54,017 bases of DNA from Anaerolinea sp. (lineage in GTDB: Bacteria > Chloroflexota > Anaerolineae > SpSt-313): contig DYEI01000392.1 in assembly GCA_020725765.1 (NCBI GenBank), forward strand, positions 1 through 54,017, written 5' to 3'. Position 1 is the stretch's first letter. Every line of letters starts with the position of its first letter. Below are positions 45,898-54,017 of the stretch, one piece after another. The notes beneath the pieces are model-generated. The model made no database searches, had not been told where the DNA came from, and was given only the letters and a program-made list of their open reading frames with translations. The position numbers and the translations under genes are program-made.

Positions 45898-46872
45898 TCA
45901 GGGGCCGGGTCTCGCATCCGTACGGGGCATGGTCTGCAGTGACCGCGCCTCTGCCTGCACCGCGGCGAGCAATCTCTCGATCTCGTCCAACTCGGAGCGT
46001 GCCTCGACCAGCATCGATTCCAGGTGGTGCAGGCGTTGCAGCACCTGCTCGGTTGTGCTCGCGCCTGTTGGAGCGGGCGCGGACGGCCGGCGCCTGAAGG
46101 CTGCCCAGCGGGTCGGGTCGCAGGTTCCGCGGGCCATCTGCTCGTAGAGCCGGCGCGTCTCAGGGAGCGGGGCGACGCCGAGGGTCTCACGCAGTATGTG
46201 GGCGCAGTGCTCGTACTGGAGGAGGGCTCGATCCCGCTGGCCCGAAAGGTAGTAAAGCTGCATCATCTGGCGATGGACCTTCTCGCGGGTGCTGTCGTGC
46301 GCCAGGATTCGCTCGCCGTATATCAGGCCGCGTTCATAGTCGCCCTGGCTGCCCCAATAGGCCATCAGCTTGCTGAGGGCATCGAGGTTCAGCAGTCGGA
46401 GGCGCTCGCGATCGTAGAGGCACCAGTCGTCGTAGATGCCTTCGAGGAGGTCGCCCGTGCAGAGATCGGCCGCATCGGCGAGGGCAGTCGCTTGCTCGGG
46501 GGATAGATCGTGGCTGGCGAGGGCCTGGTAGCGCATGACCGTGCCCTCGAAGACTTCGACGTCGAGCCAGTACCTGCCTCGGGGGGCGAAAGACACTGCC
46601 TCATCGTCCAGGTGCAGGTAGTCGTCGGGAGACGCGCCAAGGCAGGCAAGCGCGTTGCGCAGGCGCCAGATGGTGTGGCGCAGGTATTTGCGACAGAGGT
46701 GCGATGGGAGATCGTTCCAGAAGATGGCGGCAAGCTGCTCGCGGAGATGCGGCCGGCGCCTGTTCAGCAGGAGGTAGCAGAAGAGGCGGCAACACTGTCG
46801 CTCCGGGAATCCGGGGAGAGTCTGCGAGGCGTAACTGACCTGTCCCGCGCCGAAGAGCCTGACCTCCAGCAT
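45898..46872 (-). CDS. BTAD (bacterial transcriptional activator)-domain regulator, SARP-like
   Basis: MLEVRLFGAGQVSY...LFCYLLLNRRRPHLREQLAAIFWNDLPSHLCRKYLRHTIWRLRNAL..; YERGLIYGERILAHDSTREKVHRQMMQLYYLSGQRDRALLQYEHCAHILRETLGVAP. Confidence 0.9.
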   Translation of the reverse strand: MLEVRLFGAGQVSYASQTLPGFPERQCCRLFCYLLLNRRRPHLREQLAAIFWNDLPSHLCRKYLRHTIWRLRNALACLGASPDDYLHLDDEAVSFAPRGRYWLDVEVFEGTVMRYQALASHDLSPEQATALADAADLCTGDLLEGIYDDWCLYDRERLRLLNLDALSKLMAYWGSQGDYERGLIYGERILAHDSTREKVHRQMMQLYYLSGQRDRALLQYEHCAHILRETLGVAPLPETRRLYEQMARGTCDPTRWAAFRRRPSAPAPTGASTTEQVLQRLHHLESMLVEARSELDEIERLLAAVQAEARSLQTMPRTDARPGP

Positions 46873-47054
46873 GGCCGCTCCTGAGCAGGCGACAAACGGG
46901 TGCCGACTGGTGGGACTGCGGACGCCCCAAACGCCACACCAGGGCAGGTGTTCCGGATAGCATGTGACCGTGTATGGCGGGCCAACAGGTCACAGGGGAA
47001 CCGCACACCTCGCTGTGTCGGCGGCTTCCAGCATACTTCCACTGTACATTGTGC

Positions 47055-47084
47055 ATTGTATCATAGAGGTAGCTTGTACGTCAA
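47055..47084 (-). promoter_or_regulatory. Promoter for the BTAD regulator/eCIS operon: TTGACG-18-(TGA)TACAAT
   Basis: Minus strand: -35 TTGACG (47079-47084), 18-bp spacer, -10 TACAAT (47055-47060); adjacent CATTGT direct repeats. Confidence 0.6.
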
Positions 47085-47142
47085 CCGCGCGCGGTGTGTG
47101 ACTCGGTCCCACCTTCCATGCAGTAGGGCAAGCACACAGCTT

Positions 47143-47171
47143 TTGACACCCCTGGTCTATGATGGCATAAT
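47143..47171 (+). promoter_or_regulatory. Promoter for the P-type ATPase leader: TTGACA-17-(TGG)CATAAT
   Basis: -35 TTGACA 47143-47148; 17-bp spacer; extended -10 TGGCATAAT. Confidence 0.7.
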
Positions 47172-47220
47172 GGGAACACGTGGAGCCTGCAAAGGCCTCC
47201 GCGATCTGCGGAATGTCCGT

Positions 47221-47328
47221 CTGTCCGAAGGGGAGTAGTTCCCGCAGAGGTGATGGCGCCGTCAGCACGGCCCGGGGCCCGGCGCCGTCAGCTGCCACGA
47301 CCTGGCAGTGAACGAGACCTTCGACCGT
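47221..47328 (+). ncRNA. yybP-ykoY: yybP-ykoY-type (Mn2+) riboswitch
   Basis: GTCCGAAGGGGAGTAG ... GTCAGCTGCCACGACCTGGCAGTGAACGAGACCTTCGAC; diagnostic GGGGAGUAG and ACGAGACCUU halves with P1 CGAAGG/CCTTCG; precedes a P-type ATPase. Confidence 0.85.
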
Positions 47329-47365
47329 CCGGCGCTCCCGAGCCCGGCCGTCGGAGGTCTTTTTT
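47315..47365 (+). terminator. Intrinsic terminator overlapping the riboswitch P1 3' strand
   Basis: AGACCTTCGAC (47315-47325) pairs with GTCGGAGGTCT (47350-47360), one G-U, followed by TTTTTT (47360-47365). Confidence 0.82.
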
Positions 47366-47384
47366 GCGACCCGAGGAGGGACCC

Positions 47385-50165
47385 ATGGCAGTCAAGCATA
47401 GCGCCCAGCCCGCACCGGCTTCTGACCAGCAGGCATGGCACCGGATGCCGGTCGGCGACGTCATCCGGCGGCTGCAGACTGACGGCGAGCAAGGGTTGAC
47501 GAGTGCCGAGGCCGCGGCGAGGCTGGCACGCCACGGGCCGAATGCCCTGCGGGAGGCGCCTGCGCCTTCCTTCCTCCAGTTGCTGTGGGGTCAGTTCACC
47601 AACTTTCTTGTGTTGATACTGATCGCGGCAAGCATCCTCTCCCTGGTGCTCGGTGACACCGTCGAGGCCATCGCCATCATGGCCATCGTGCTGCTGAATG
47701 CGATCATCGGCGTGATGCAGGAGAGCCGTGCTGAGGGCGCCCTGCGTGCGCTGCGCAAGCTGGCAGCTCCGCAAGCCGATGTGGTGCGAGACGGGCTTCC
47801 CCAGTCGGTGCCAACCGACAGCCTGGTTCCGGGCGACCTGGTGCTGCTGCAGACCGGGAACCACGTCCCGGCAGACGTGCGCCTGGTCGAGACCTACAAC
47901 CTCCGTGTGGAGGAGGCCTCGCTGACGGGGGAGTCGCATCCGGTCGCCAAGCGCGCCGAGGGCCTGGTCGACGAGGGCGCGCCCCTTGGCGACCGCGTCA
48001 ACCTGGCGTTCATGGGCACCACTGTGACCTATGGACGGGGCAAGGGCGTGGTCGTCGCGACGGGCATGCGCACGCAGATCGGACTCATCGCTTCCATGCT
48101 GGAGTCCTACGGCAGCGAACCGACCCCGCTGCAGCGCAAGCTGGATCAGTTGGGGCGCGTTCTCGGCTCGATTGCTCTGGGGGTCTGTGGTGTCGTGTTT
48201 CTTGCCGGGGTTCTGCGCGGCAAGGAGTGGCTGGAGATGCTGATCACAGCGGTGAGCCTGGCCATTGCTGCCGTGCCCGAGGGCCTCGCCGCCGTCGTCA
48301 CCATCTGCCTGGCGCTGGGTATGCAGCGGATGGTGCGCCGGCACGCCCTGCTGCGGCGGCTTCCGGCGGTCGAGACGCTGGGTTCGGCTACCGTGATCTG
48401 CTCCGACAAGACCGGCACGCTGACTCAGAACGCTATGATGGTCACGCGCGTGTACGTCGACGGCGAGACGATCGAGGTCACCGGCCGGGCGTACGACCCG
48501 GGGGGTGAGATGCGGCGGGACGGCACGCGGATCGATCCGGCGGCCGAGCCGGGGTTGCGTGAGCTCCTCCGCATCGGCGCCTGCTGCAACGATGCCCGGC
48601 TGATCCGCAGCGGCGAGGAGGGGGGCCGCACCCTCTGGCGTATGTTGGGAGATCCGACCGAGGGCGCTCTGCTCGCCCTTGCCGCCAAGGGCGGGCTGGA
48701 CCTCGAGGCGCTGGCTGCTGAGGCGCCGCGTGTCGCCGAGGTGCCCTTCACTGCCGAGCGGAAGCGGATGATGACGGTGCACCGGCTTCCGGACGGGCGG
48801 ATCGTGGGCTATGTGAAGGGGGCACCGGAGGGTGTCCTCGCCCAATCGGACCGGATTCTGGTGCGGGGAGTCGTGCGGCCTCTCACTGCTGCCGACCGGG
48901 AGCGAATCCTGGGCGTAAACGAGCAGATGGCGGCAGCAGCTCTGCGCGTGCTGGGCATGGCTTACCGCGAGTTCGAGTGCCTGCCGGCGCAGGTTGACGA
49001 AGCCGACGAGCAGGGGCTCATCTTCGTCGGGCTGGCCGGGATGATCGACCCGCCGCGGAGGGAGGTGGCCCCGGCGGTAGCCATGGCGAAGCAGGCGGGC
49101 ATCCGCACCATCATGATCACGGGCGATTACCCGCAGACGGCGGCGGCCATCGCCCGAGAGATCGGCCTGCTGGATGGCGAGGCCGTGCTTACCGGCAGCG
49201 ACGTTGACCGGATGGACGATGAGCAACTGGTGGCGGTCGCGGAAAAGACGGCCGTCTATGCGCGGACCTCGCCGCAGCACAAGCTGCGCATCGTCGAGGC
49301 GCTGAAGCGGCTGGGCCACATCGTGGCCATGACCGGCGATGGCGTCAACGATGCCCCCGCGCTCAAGCGGGCGGATATCGGCATCGCGATGGGCATCACC
49401 GGCACCGACGTGGCCAAAGAGACCGCCGACATGATCCTCACCGACGACAACTATGCCTCCATCGTGGCGGCTGTCGAGGAGGGGCGGACGATCTACGCCA
49501 ACATCCGCAAGTTTGTCTACTACCTCCTGTCGTGCAACGTCGGGGAGATCATGGTCGTGTTTCTCGCCACGCTGCTGAACTGGCCGCTGCCGCTGACGGC
49601 CATCCACCTCCTGACTCTGAACCTGGTCACCGACGGGGCTCCCGCCCTGGCGCTGGGGCTGGAGAAGGCGGAACCGGGGGTCATGACGCGGCCACCGCGG
49701 CCGCCCGATGAGCCCGTTATCGACCGCCTGATGCGGCGCGGAATCCTGCTGCAAACCCTGGCCATGACGGCGGCAACGTTGGGAGCCTTCCGCCTTGGCT
49801 GGCTGCGCCATGCCGGTGAGCCGGAGGCGATGCGGCTGACCATCGGTCAGACGATGGCCTTTGTGACGCTGTCCGTCTCCGAACTACTGCGGGCCTACAC
49901 GGCGCGCTCGGAGTACCATCCGGTCCTCAAGCTGGGCCTGTTCACGAACCGCGCCATGCAGTGGGCAGTGCTGAGCTCGCTCGCCGTCATCCTGGCCGTG
50001 ATCTATGTGCCTTTCCTCGACCCGATCTTCAACACCGCTTTCCTCGATGCCGGCGACTGGCTCGTGATGCTTCCGCTGATCCTGCTGCCGGCTGTGGTGG
50101 CAGAGATGGGCAAGGTCCTGCCCAGACGGCTTGCGCTGAGAAAGGCTGCTGTGCACAGCGCCTAA
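47385..50165 (+). CDS. P-type cation-transporting ATPase (P2-type; likely Mn2+/Ca2+ exporter)
   Basis: VCSDKTGTLTQNAM phosphorylation site in ATVICSDKTGTLTQN; TGES in EASLTGESHPV; AMTGDGVNDAPALKRADIGIAMGITGTDVAKETADMIL. Confidence 0.95.
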   Translation: MAVKHSAQPAPASDQQAWHRMPVGDVIRRLQTDGEQGLTSAEAAARLARHGPNALREAPAPSFLQLLWGQFTNFLVLILIAASILSLVLGDTVEAIAIMAIVLLNAIIGVMQESRAEGALRALRKLAAPQADVVRDGLPQSVPTDSLVPGDLVLLQTGNHVPADVRLVETYNLRVEEASLTGESHPVAKRAEGLVDEGAPLGDRVNLAFMGTTVTYGRGKGVVVATGMRTQIGLIASMLESYGSEPTPLQRKLDQLGRVLGSIALGVCGVVFLAGVLRGKEWLEMLITAVSLAIAAVPEGLAAVVTICLALGMQRMVRRHALLRRLPAVETLGSATVICSDKTGTLTQNAMMVTRVYVDGETIEVTGRAYDPGGEMRRDGTRIDPAAEPGLRELLRIGACCNDARLIRSGEEGGRTLWRMLGDPTEGALLALAAKGGLDLEALAAEAPRVAEVPFTAERKRMMTVHRLPDGRIVGYVKGAPEGVLAQSDRILVRGVVRPLTAADRERILGVNEQMAAAALRVLGMAYREFECLPAQVDEADEQGLIFVGLAGMIDPPRREVAPAVAMAKQAGIRTIMITGDYPQTAAAIAREIGLLDGEAVLTGSDVDRMDDEQLVAVAEKTAVYARTSPQHKLRIVEALKRLGHIVAMTGDGVNDAPALKRADIGIAMGITGTDVAKETADMILTDDNYASIVAAVEEGRTIYANIRKFVYYLLSCNVGEIMVVFLATLLNWPLPLTAIHLLTLNLVTDGAPALALGLEKAEPGVMTRPPRPPDEPVIDRLMRRGILLQTLAMTAATLGAFRLGWLRHAGEPEAMRLTIGQTMAFVTLSVSELLRAYTARSEYHPVLKLGLFTNRAMQWAVLSSLAVILAVIYVPFLDPIFNTAFLDAGDWLVMLPLILLPAVVAEMGKVLPRRLALRKAAVHSA

Positions 50166-50175
50166 GCGGGTCAAG

Positions 50176-50218
50176 CGCTGCGTCAGGCCCGGCAGTATAT
50201 GCCGGGCCTGACGCAGCG
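50176..50218. terminator. Bidirectional hairpin between convergent P-ATPase and oxidoreductase genes
   Basis: CGCTGCGTCAGGCCCGGCA-GTATA-TGCCGGGCCTGACGCAGCG, perfect 19-bp stem. Confidence 0.7.
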
Positions 50219-50357
50219 GCGCCATCTCGGCTCGGGGCCCGCCCCGGCTGTGGCTGAGCACCCGGGTGCTGCCCGGACGCAGCCCAGCCCGTCTGAGAAC
50301 CCGCCGTGCACGCCAGGTTCTGGTGCGCAGATACGGGCGCGCGGGGGCTGGTGGCCG

Positions 50358-51395
50358 TCAGCGGGCGGCCACGCCACTTACGGGAGCGACAGGTCCCGTG
50401 AGCGTGACTTCTCTTTGCTCTAGCGCTGAGTGCTGGGCGGCGAGCACGAGGTCGAGGCTGAGGGCGCCCTCGCGCAGGGGGGTGCGCGTGGGGCGGTCCT
50501 CACGGATCGCACGGATGAGGTCGAGAGCCTCTTCGCGGAAGACGTCTCGGCCGGAGTCGATCGTCACCTCAGGGTTGCCCGGCTTGTCAGTCTGCACGAG
50601 GACGGCGCGGTTGATGTCCGAGAAGAAGGCAGTGAGGTTCCGGGTCACCGCGTCAAAGCGGGCGAGCCAGCGGCCGGGTATAGCGTTGTTGGTGGCCGAG
50701 ATGGAGGCGAGGGCACCGCTGGCAAAGGTGATGGTAGTGCAGGACACATCCTCAACCGTGTACCCGGGCACGTCGCGGTGGAAGAGGTTGGCCTGACGTG
50801 CATAGACCGTTCGTGGCTCTCCGAGGAGATACCGCGCCAGGTCGAAGAGGTGGATGATCTGCTCGACGGTCTGCCCGCCGCTCTTGCTCTTTTCTCGCCA
50901 CCAGGGGGCGTGGAGGGCGTTGCAGTAGTACGTGGCGACCATGAGGGCAGCGGGTCCAGCGGTGCCCTCGGTGATTGCTTGCTTGAGGGTGCAGACGGCT
51001 TCCCCAAAGCGGTACATGAACCCCACCTGCGACTTGATGCCCGCCGCTTCGGCTGCAGCGACCATATGCCAGGCGTGGTTACTCTCCAGTGCGATCGGCT
51101 TCTCGATGAACACATGGATGCCCCGCCGGGCGGCGTCGGCGACCTCGTCGCCATGGGCAAAGGGCGGCAGGCAGATGTACAAGAGGTCGAGCGCCGACCT
51201 GTCGAGCATCTCGCGGTAGTCGTTGTAGCAGGCGGCGTGGCCACCCGTGTACTTGAGGGCAAACTCCTTCGCGCGCGATGCCTCCTGGTCGCAGAAAGCG
51301 ACAAGCCGGATATCTGGCAGGCCCGAAAGGACCTGAGCGTGGCGGTTGGCAATGCCGCCGCATCCGAGTATGCCGGTACGCAGAGGTGTGCTCAT
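50358..51395 (-). CDS. Gfo/Idh/MocA family oxidoreductase
   Basis: LRTGILGCGGIANRHAQVLSGLPDIRLVAFCDQEASRAKEFA...VFIEKPIALESNHAWHMVAAAEAAGIKSQVGFMYRF. Confidence 0.93.
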   Translation of the reverse strand: MSTPLRTGILGCGGIANRHAQVLSGLPDIRLVAFCDQEASRAKEFALKYTGGHAACYNDYREMLDRSALDLLYICLPPFAHGDEVADAARRGIHVFIEKPIALESNHAWHMVAAAEAAGIKSQVGFMYRFGEAVCTLKQAITEGTAGPAALMVATYYCNALHAPWWREKSKSGGQTVEQIIHLFDLARYLLGEPRTVYARQANLFHRDVPGYTVEDVSCTTITFASGALASISATNNAIPGRWLARFDAVTRNLTAFFSDINRAVLVQTDKPGNPEVTIDSGRDVFREEALDLIRAIREDRPTRTPLREGALSLDLVLAAQHSALEQREVTLTGPVAPVSGVAAR

Positions 51396-51460
51396 CGCTC
51401 TCTCCTCATGGCTGGGGCCCCTGGCAGCGGCCTCGTCGACTGCTGCCGGAGTCTCGCGGG

Positions 51461-52510
51461 TCAAAAGCGCACGGCGTACTTGATCACCTGCCCGGGGTCT
51501 TCCTCTATCAGTCGCCAGACGTCCGGTCCCTTGTGGATGGGGACGATGGGCTGGAGCAGCCCCGGTGCCGTAAGTTTGCCCTGGCGCATGAGGCTCACTA
51601 TCGTATCTTCGGCCCGTCGCGAATCCCAGGCCGGATAGTCCCGTGGTTGGTGGCCCCAGCCGCAGCCGTGGGGGACGATGACGGTCAGGCGGTTGTGGTG
51701 CCACTCACGACCGAGCCACAGGCTGTGAGCCTCGCCCTGATAAAAGCCTGCCGAGCAGACGGTTCCGCCGACGCGGGCACAGCGGATGGCGGTGTTCAGG
51801 GCAGCGTAGGCCCCCGAGGTCTCGATGGCCACGTCTGCGCCGCGGCCGCCCGTTAGCTCCCGGATCCTCAGGGCAACGTCGCCCTCACGGGGATCGAGGG
51901 CCACATCAGCCCCGTTCCTCTCGGCCCACTCGCGGCGGTTCGGGAGGGGGTCGAGGGCGACGACCAGCTCGGCACCCGAGAGTCGGGCCATGCGCACGGC
52001 CAGCAGGCCTAGAGCACCGAGGCCGACAACGGCTACACTGTCGCCGAAACGGACATTGGACTCCCGGACGCAGTGGAAGGGGACGTAGGCGGCCTCGAAG
52101 CAGACCGCGAGTTCCGGGTCCAGACCGTCGAGAGCCCAGAGGCGGTCTTCGCGGCAGATGTTGGTCTCCCGAATGTCCATCGGGCCGAAGACACGGTCGC
52201 CCGCTCGCCAGCGGGTCACCCCGGGCCCGACGGCGATCACCGTGCCTGCCCCCGCATTGCCCGTATCCCACGGGGACTCTCTGGAGGGGCGCGGCCGATC
52301 GGCGCCGGGCGCGGCCGCCGTGAACAGGTGCAGGTTCACGTCAAAGTGCTGGCCGCGAAAGTTGATGTCGTCGAACATGGCCTGGGTTGTGCCATGCTTG
52401 CCGGTGGCCAACTCGGTCCTGACGAGCACCTCGCCCGTTCGCAGGGGCCGGTCCTCGTACTCCAGGACTTCGACTCGATGGGGTCCGGTGATGGCGAGAC
52501 GGAGTGGCAT
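51461..52510 (-). CDS. Zinc-type alcohol dehydrogenase-like (MDR) protein
   Basis: GAGTVIAVGPGVTRWRAGDRVFG; VAVVGLGALGLLAVRMARLSGAELVVALDPLPNRREWA; VGGTVCSAGFYQGEAHSLW. Confidence 0.9.
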   Translation of the reverse strand: MPLRLAITGPHRVEVLEYEDRPLRTGEVLVRTELATGKHGTTQAMFDDINFRGQHFDVNLHLFTAAAPGADRPRPSRESPWDTGNAGAGTVIAVGPGVTRWRAGDRVFGPMDIRETNICREDRLWALDGLDPELAVCFEAAYVPFHCVRESNVRFGDSVAVVGLGALGLLAVRMARLSGAELVVALDPLPNRREWAERNGADVALDPREGDVALRIRELTGGRGADVAIETSGAYAALNTAIRCARVGGTVCSAGFYQGEAHSLWLGREWHHNRLTVIVPHGCGWGHQPRDYPAWDSRRAEDTIVSLMRQGKLTAPGLLQPIVPIHKGPDVWRLIEEDPGQVIKYAVRF

Positions 52511-52779
52511 GGATGTGGTCCTTTCGTGGCGCTAGTCGATGCAGATGGTGGAACTACCTGCTCAACCTCTGAGGGCGCCTGCGGTCAGGCCCTGGGGAGA
52601 TCGTCTGGATACTGCTGTGCGGCGCGGACCTACCGGGCGAGAGGGGCTCTCCTTGGGGGATCGCGCCCCGACTCGCCAGGGAACGGCCCTTGAACGCCGT
52701 GCTCGGCTGGCTTTTGGGGAAGGGACATGCTGACCCGACGCGCGATGCCCTGGACGCACCTTGGATGTCCCGCATAATG

Positions 52780-53286
52780 TCAAATCAGGCCCATCAACCG
52801 GTCCCGCTCGGCAGCTACCGTGTCCATCTTCTCCTTTAGGGCTGCCAGGTATCTGTCCAATTCGGCGATCCGTGTGCGGTATCGTGCGTCTACCTCCGCA
52901 AGGCGCTTCCGCCGGCTGCGAGACTGGATGATAGGCACTGCCAAAAAGACGATGCCGACCAGGAATGGCAGCAACAGGATGCCGAGGAACACCCACCAGC
53001 CACTGCCCTTCTGTGTCTGGACTGCTGCCCGCGCTGTGCTCCATTCTGCATAGAGTTGCCATCGTTGCTCGAGGAGTTGCTGGTATTGCTGCTCGAGCAA
53101 CTGATAGGCCCGATCGCGAGCGAGGAAGGCCGTGTCAGCGCTGACTCCTGTGAGGAGCGCCAGGGCACGGCCCGAGGCATCCAGGCGAAGAACCAAGCCA
53201 CAGTGCCTACAGACACAGAGCCCGTCTTGAAGGCCGGTTTCGATTGCTGCGCCGCAGGCGGGGCATCGCATGCCGTAGACTGCCAT
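52780..53286 (-). CDS. Zinc-ribbon membrane protein with coiled coil
   Basis: MRCPACGAAIETGLQDGLCVCRHCGLVLRLD (CxxC...CxxC); TM WWVFLGILLLPFLVGIVFLAVPII; C-terminal coiled coil. Confidence 0.8.
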   Translation of the reverse strand: MAVYGMRCPACGAAIETGLQDGLCVCRHCGLVLRLDASGRALALLTGVSADTAFLARDRAYQLLEQQYQQLLEQRWQLYAEWSTARAAVQTQKGSGWWVFLGILLLPFLVGIVFLAVPIIQSRSRRKRLAEVDARYRTRIAELDRYLAALKEKMDTVAAERDRLMGLI

Positions 53287-54017
53287 GAAGACCTCCGCAG
53301 CGATACGCTTTGTGGATGCATGAGAAAGACTGTAGGAAACTTTGGCCCCGGTCCGGTGCTGTCACCCGCCTTCGGCCTCGATGAAGGCCTGCGGCATCTG
53401 TGACGCTGAAATGCGAACAGTCTGAGGTGTCCACTGTTGCGGACTGTTGGCGATAATACGCTTACCGTGTCGTCCTGTCAAAGCACTGGGTGTCCCTCGC
53501 TGTCCCGACCCCGTTCAAGACTCGGCTGTGGGAGCCACGCGTGCCATTGGCGGACTGGATGGGGCTCGCGCACAGCCCTTGCCGCCACATTCGCCCGCAA
53601 ATGCCACCAGAATGGGGATCCCCTAACCCAGCCGTTCTTCCTCGCTGTCGAAACAGAACACCTGCAGCGATCCGGGAGTGTAGACCGGCCTGGGGGTAGG
53701 CTCATTCTGTCCTGCTCGCGAGGCCCTCATCCCCAACACCGCGCTTCGGGCACCTCCTCTCTCCGGGCGGACGCCGCGGCGTTCGCCTTGGGGCCGGGGA
53801 CAGCGTAGCCAAGCGCGAGTTCCCAGATAGTTGGGCGTTTCGATCTTAGAACCGATTCTAGGCAAGAAGCGGAGGAGGGCAAAATGCGTTCAAATGTGAC
53901 CCACACATTGATTGCGGGTTGCGGGCCGCGCGGTGGGAGGCGTAACGACGCTGGCGATTGAAATCGCGCCTCAAGGGCGCCTGCGGCGCCAACCGTCGCC
54001 TTCGCGGACGGGGCCCG

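Larger units (their letters stand above)
23453..46872 (-). other. Extracellular contractile injection system (eCIS / phage-tail-like particle) locus with kinase/FHA module
   Basis: About 20 consecutive minus-strand genes: sheath, tubes, LysM adaptor, VgrG-like spike, PAAR, gp25, gpJ, gpI, DUF4255, AAA+ ATPase, DUF4157. No capsid, terminase or TssJLM seen. Confidence 0.92.

Noticed and set aside
23453-46872. Interpretation as a prophage or as a type VI secretion system
   Set aside because: No capsid, portal, terminase, integrase or lysis genes, and no TssJ/L/M/K-like proteins; DUF4157, DUF4255, Afp15-like AAA+ and LysM adaptor fit eCIS instead.
53437-53865. Overlapping ORFs (123 aa +, 75 aa -, 80 aa -) at the window end
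   Set aside because: No recognisable motifs or ribosome-binding sites, conflicting frames; more likely non-coding.

Overview
High-GC bacterial chromosome window, possibly Chloroflexota-like (inferred from gene content and style only). The centre (about 23.4-46.9 kb, all on the minus strand) is a near-complete phage-tail-like extracellular contractile injection system (eCIS/Afp-PVC type). It encodes a BTAD-family regulator, AAA+ ATPase, putative cargo proteins (617-aa protein, pentapeptide-repeat protein, DUF4157 protein), PAAR tip, DUF4255 terminator-like protein, a single sheath, two tube-family proteins, an assembly-chaperone-like protein, a 57-aa DUF6760-like protein missing from the ORF track, two small/Pro-rich proteins sharing a C-terminal motif, a LysM adaptor, a VgrG-like spike, a gp25-like protein, a gpJ-like protein and a gpI-like tail protein. 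The most interesting feature is that the gpI-like baseplate protein carries an N-terminal FHA domain and is followed by a transmembrane Ser/Thr kinase that also carries an FHA domain and has a large extracytoplasmic sensor region. This suggests a phospho-regulated eCIS, analogous to PpkA/Fha control of T6SS. Two cis-acting RNAs are recognisable. One is an expanded glmS ribozyme upstream of glmS. The other is a yybP-ykoY (Mn2+) riboswitch whose P1 strand overlaps an intrinsic terminator, upstream of a P-type ATPase. The flanks hold mostly housekeeping or metabolic genes (glmS, ADP-ribosylglycohydrolase, two M50 proteases, a PRPP-synthetase-like gene, scpA, DUF362 + polyferredoxin, PQQ propeller lipoprotein, fmt, lipB, a large 2-hydroxyacyl-CoA dehydratase activase fusion, a two-component system, Gfo/Idh/MocA oxidoreductase, zinc alcohol dehydrogenase). 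All calls were made by eye from the sequence and supplied translations; no database search was run.
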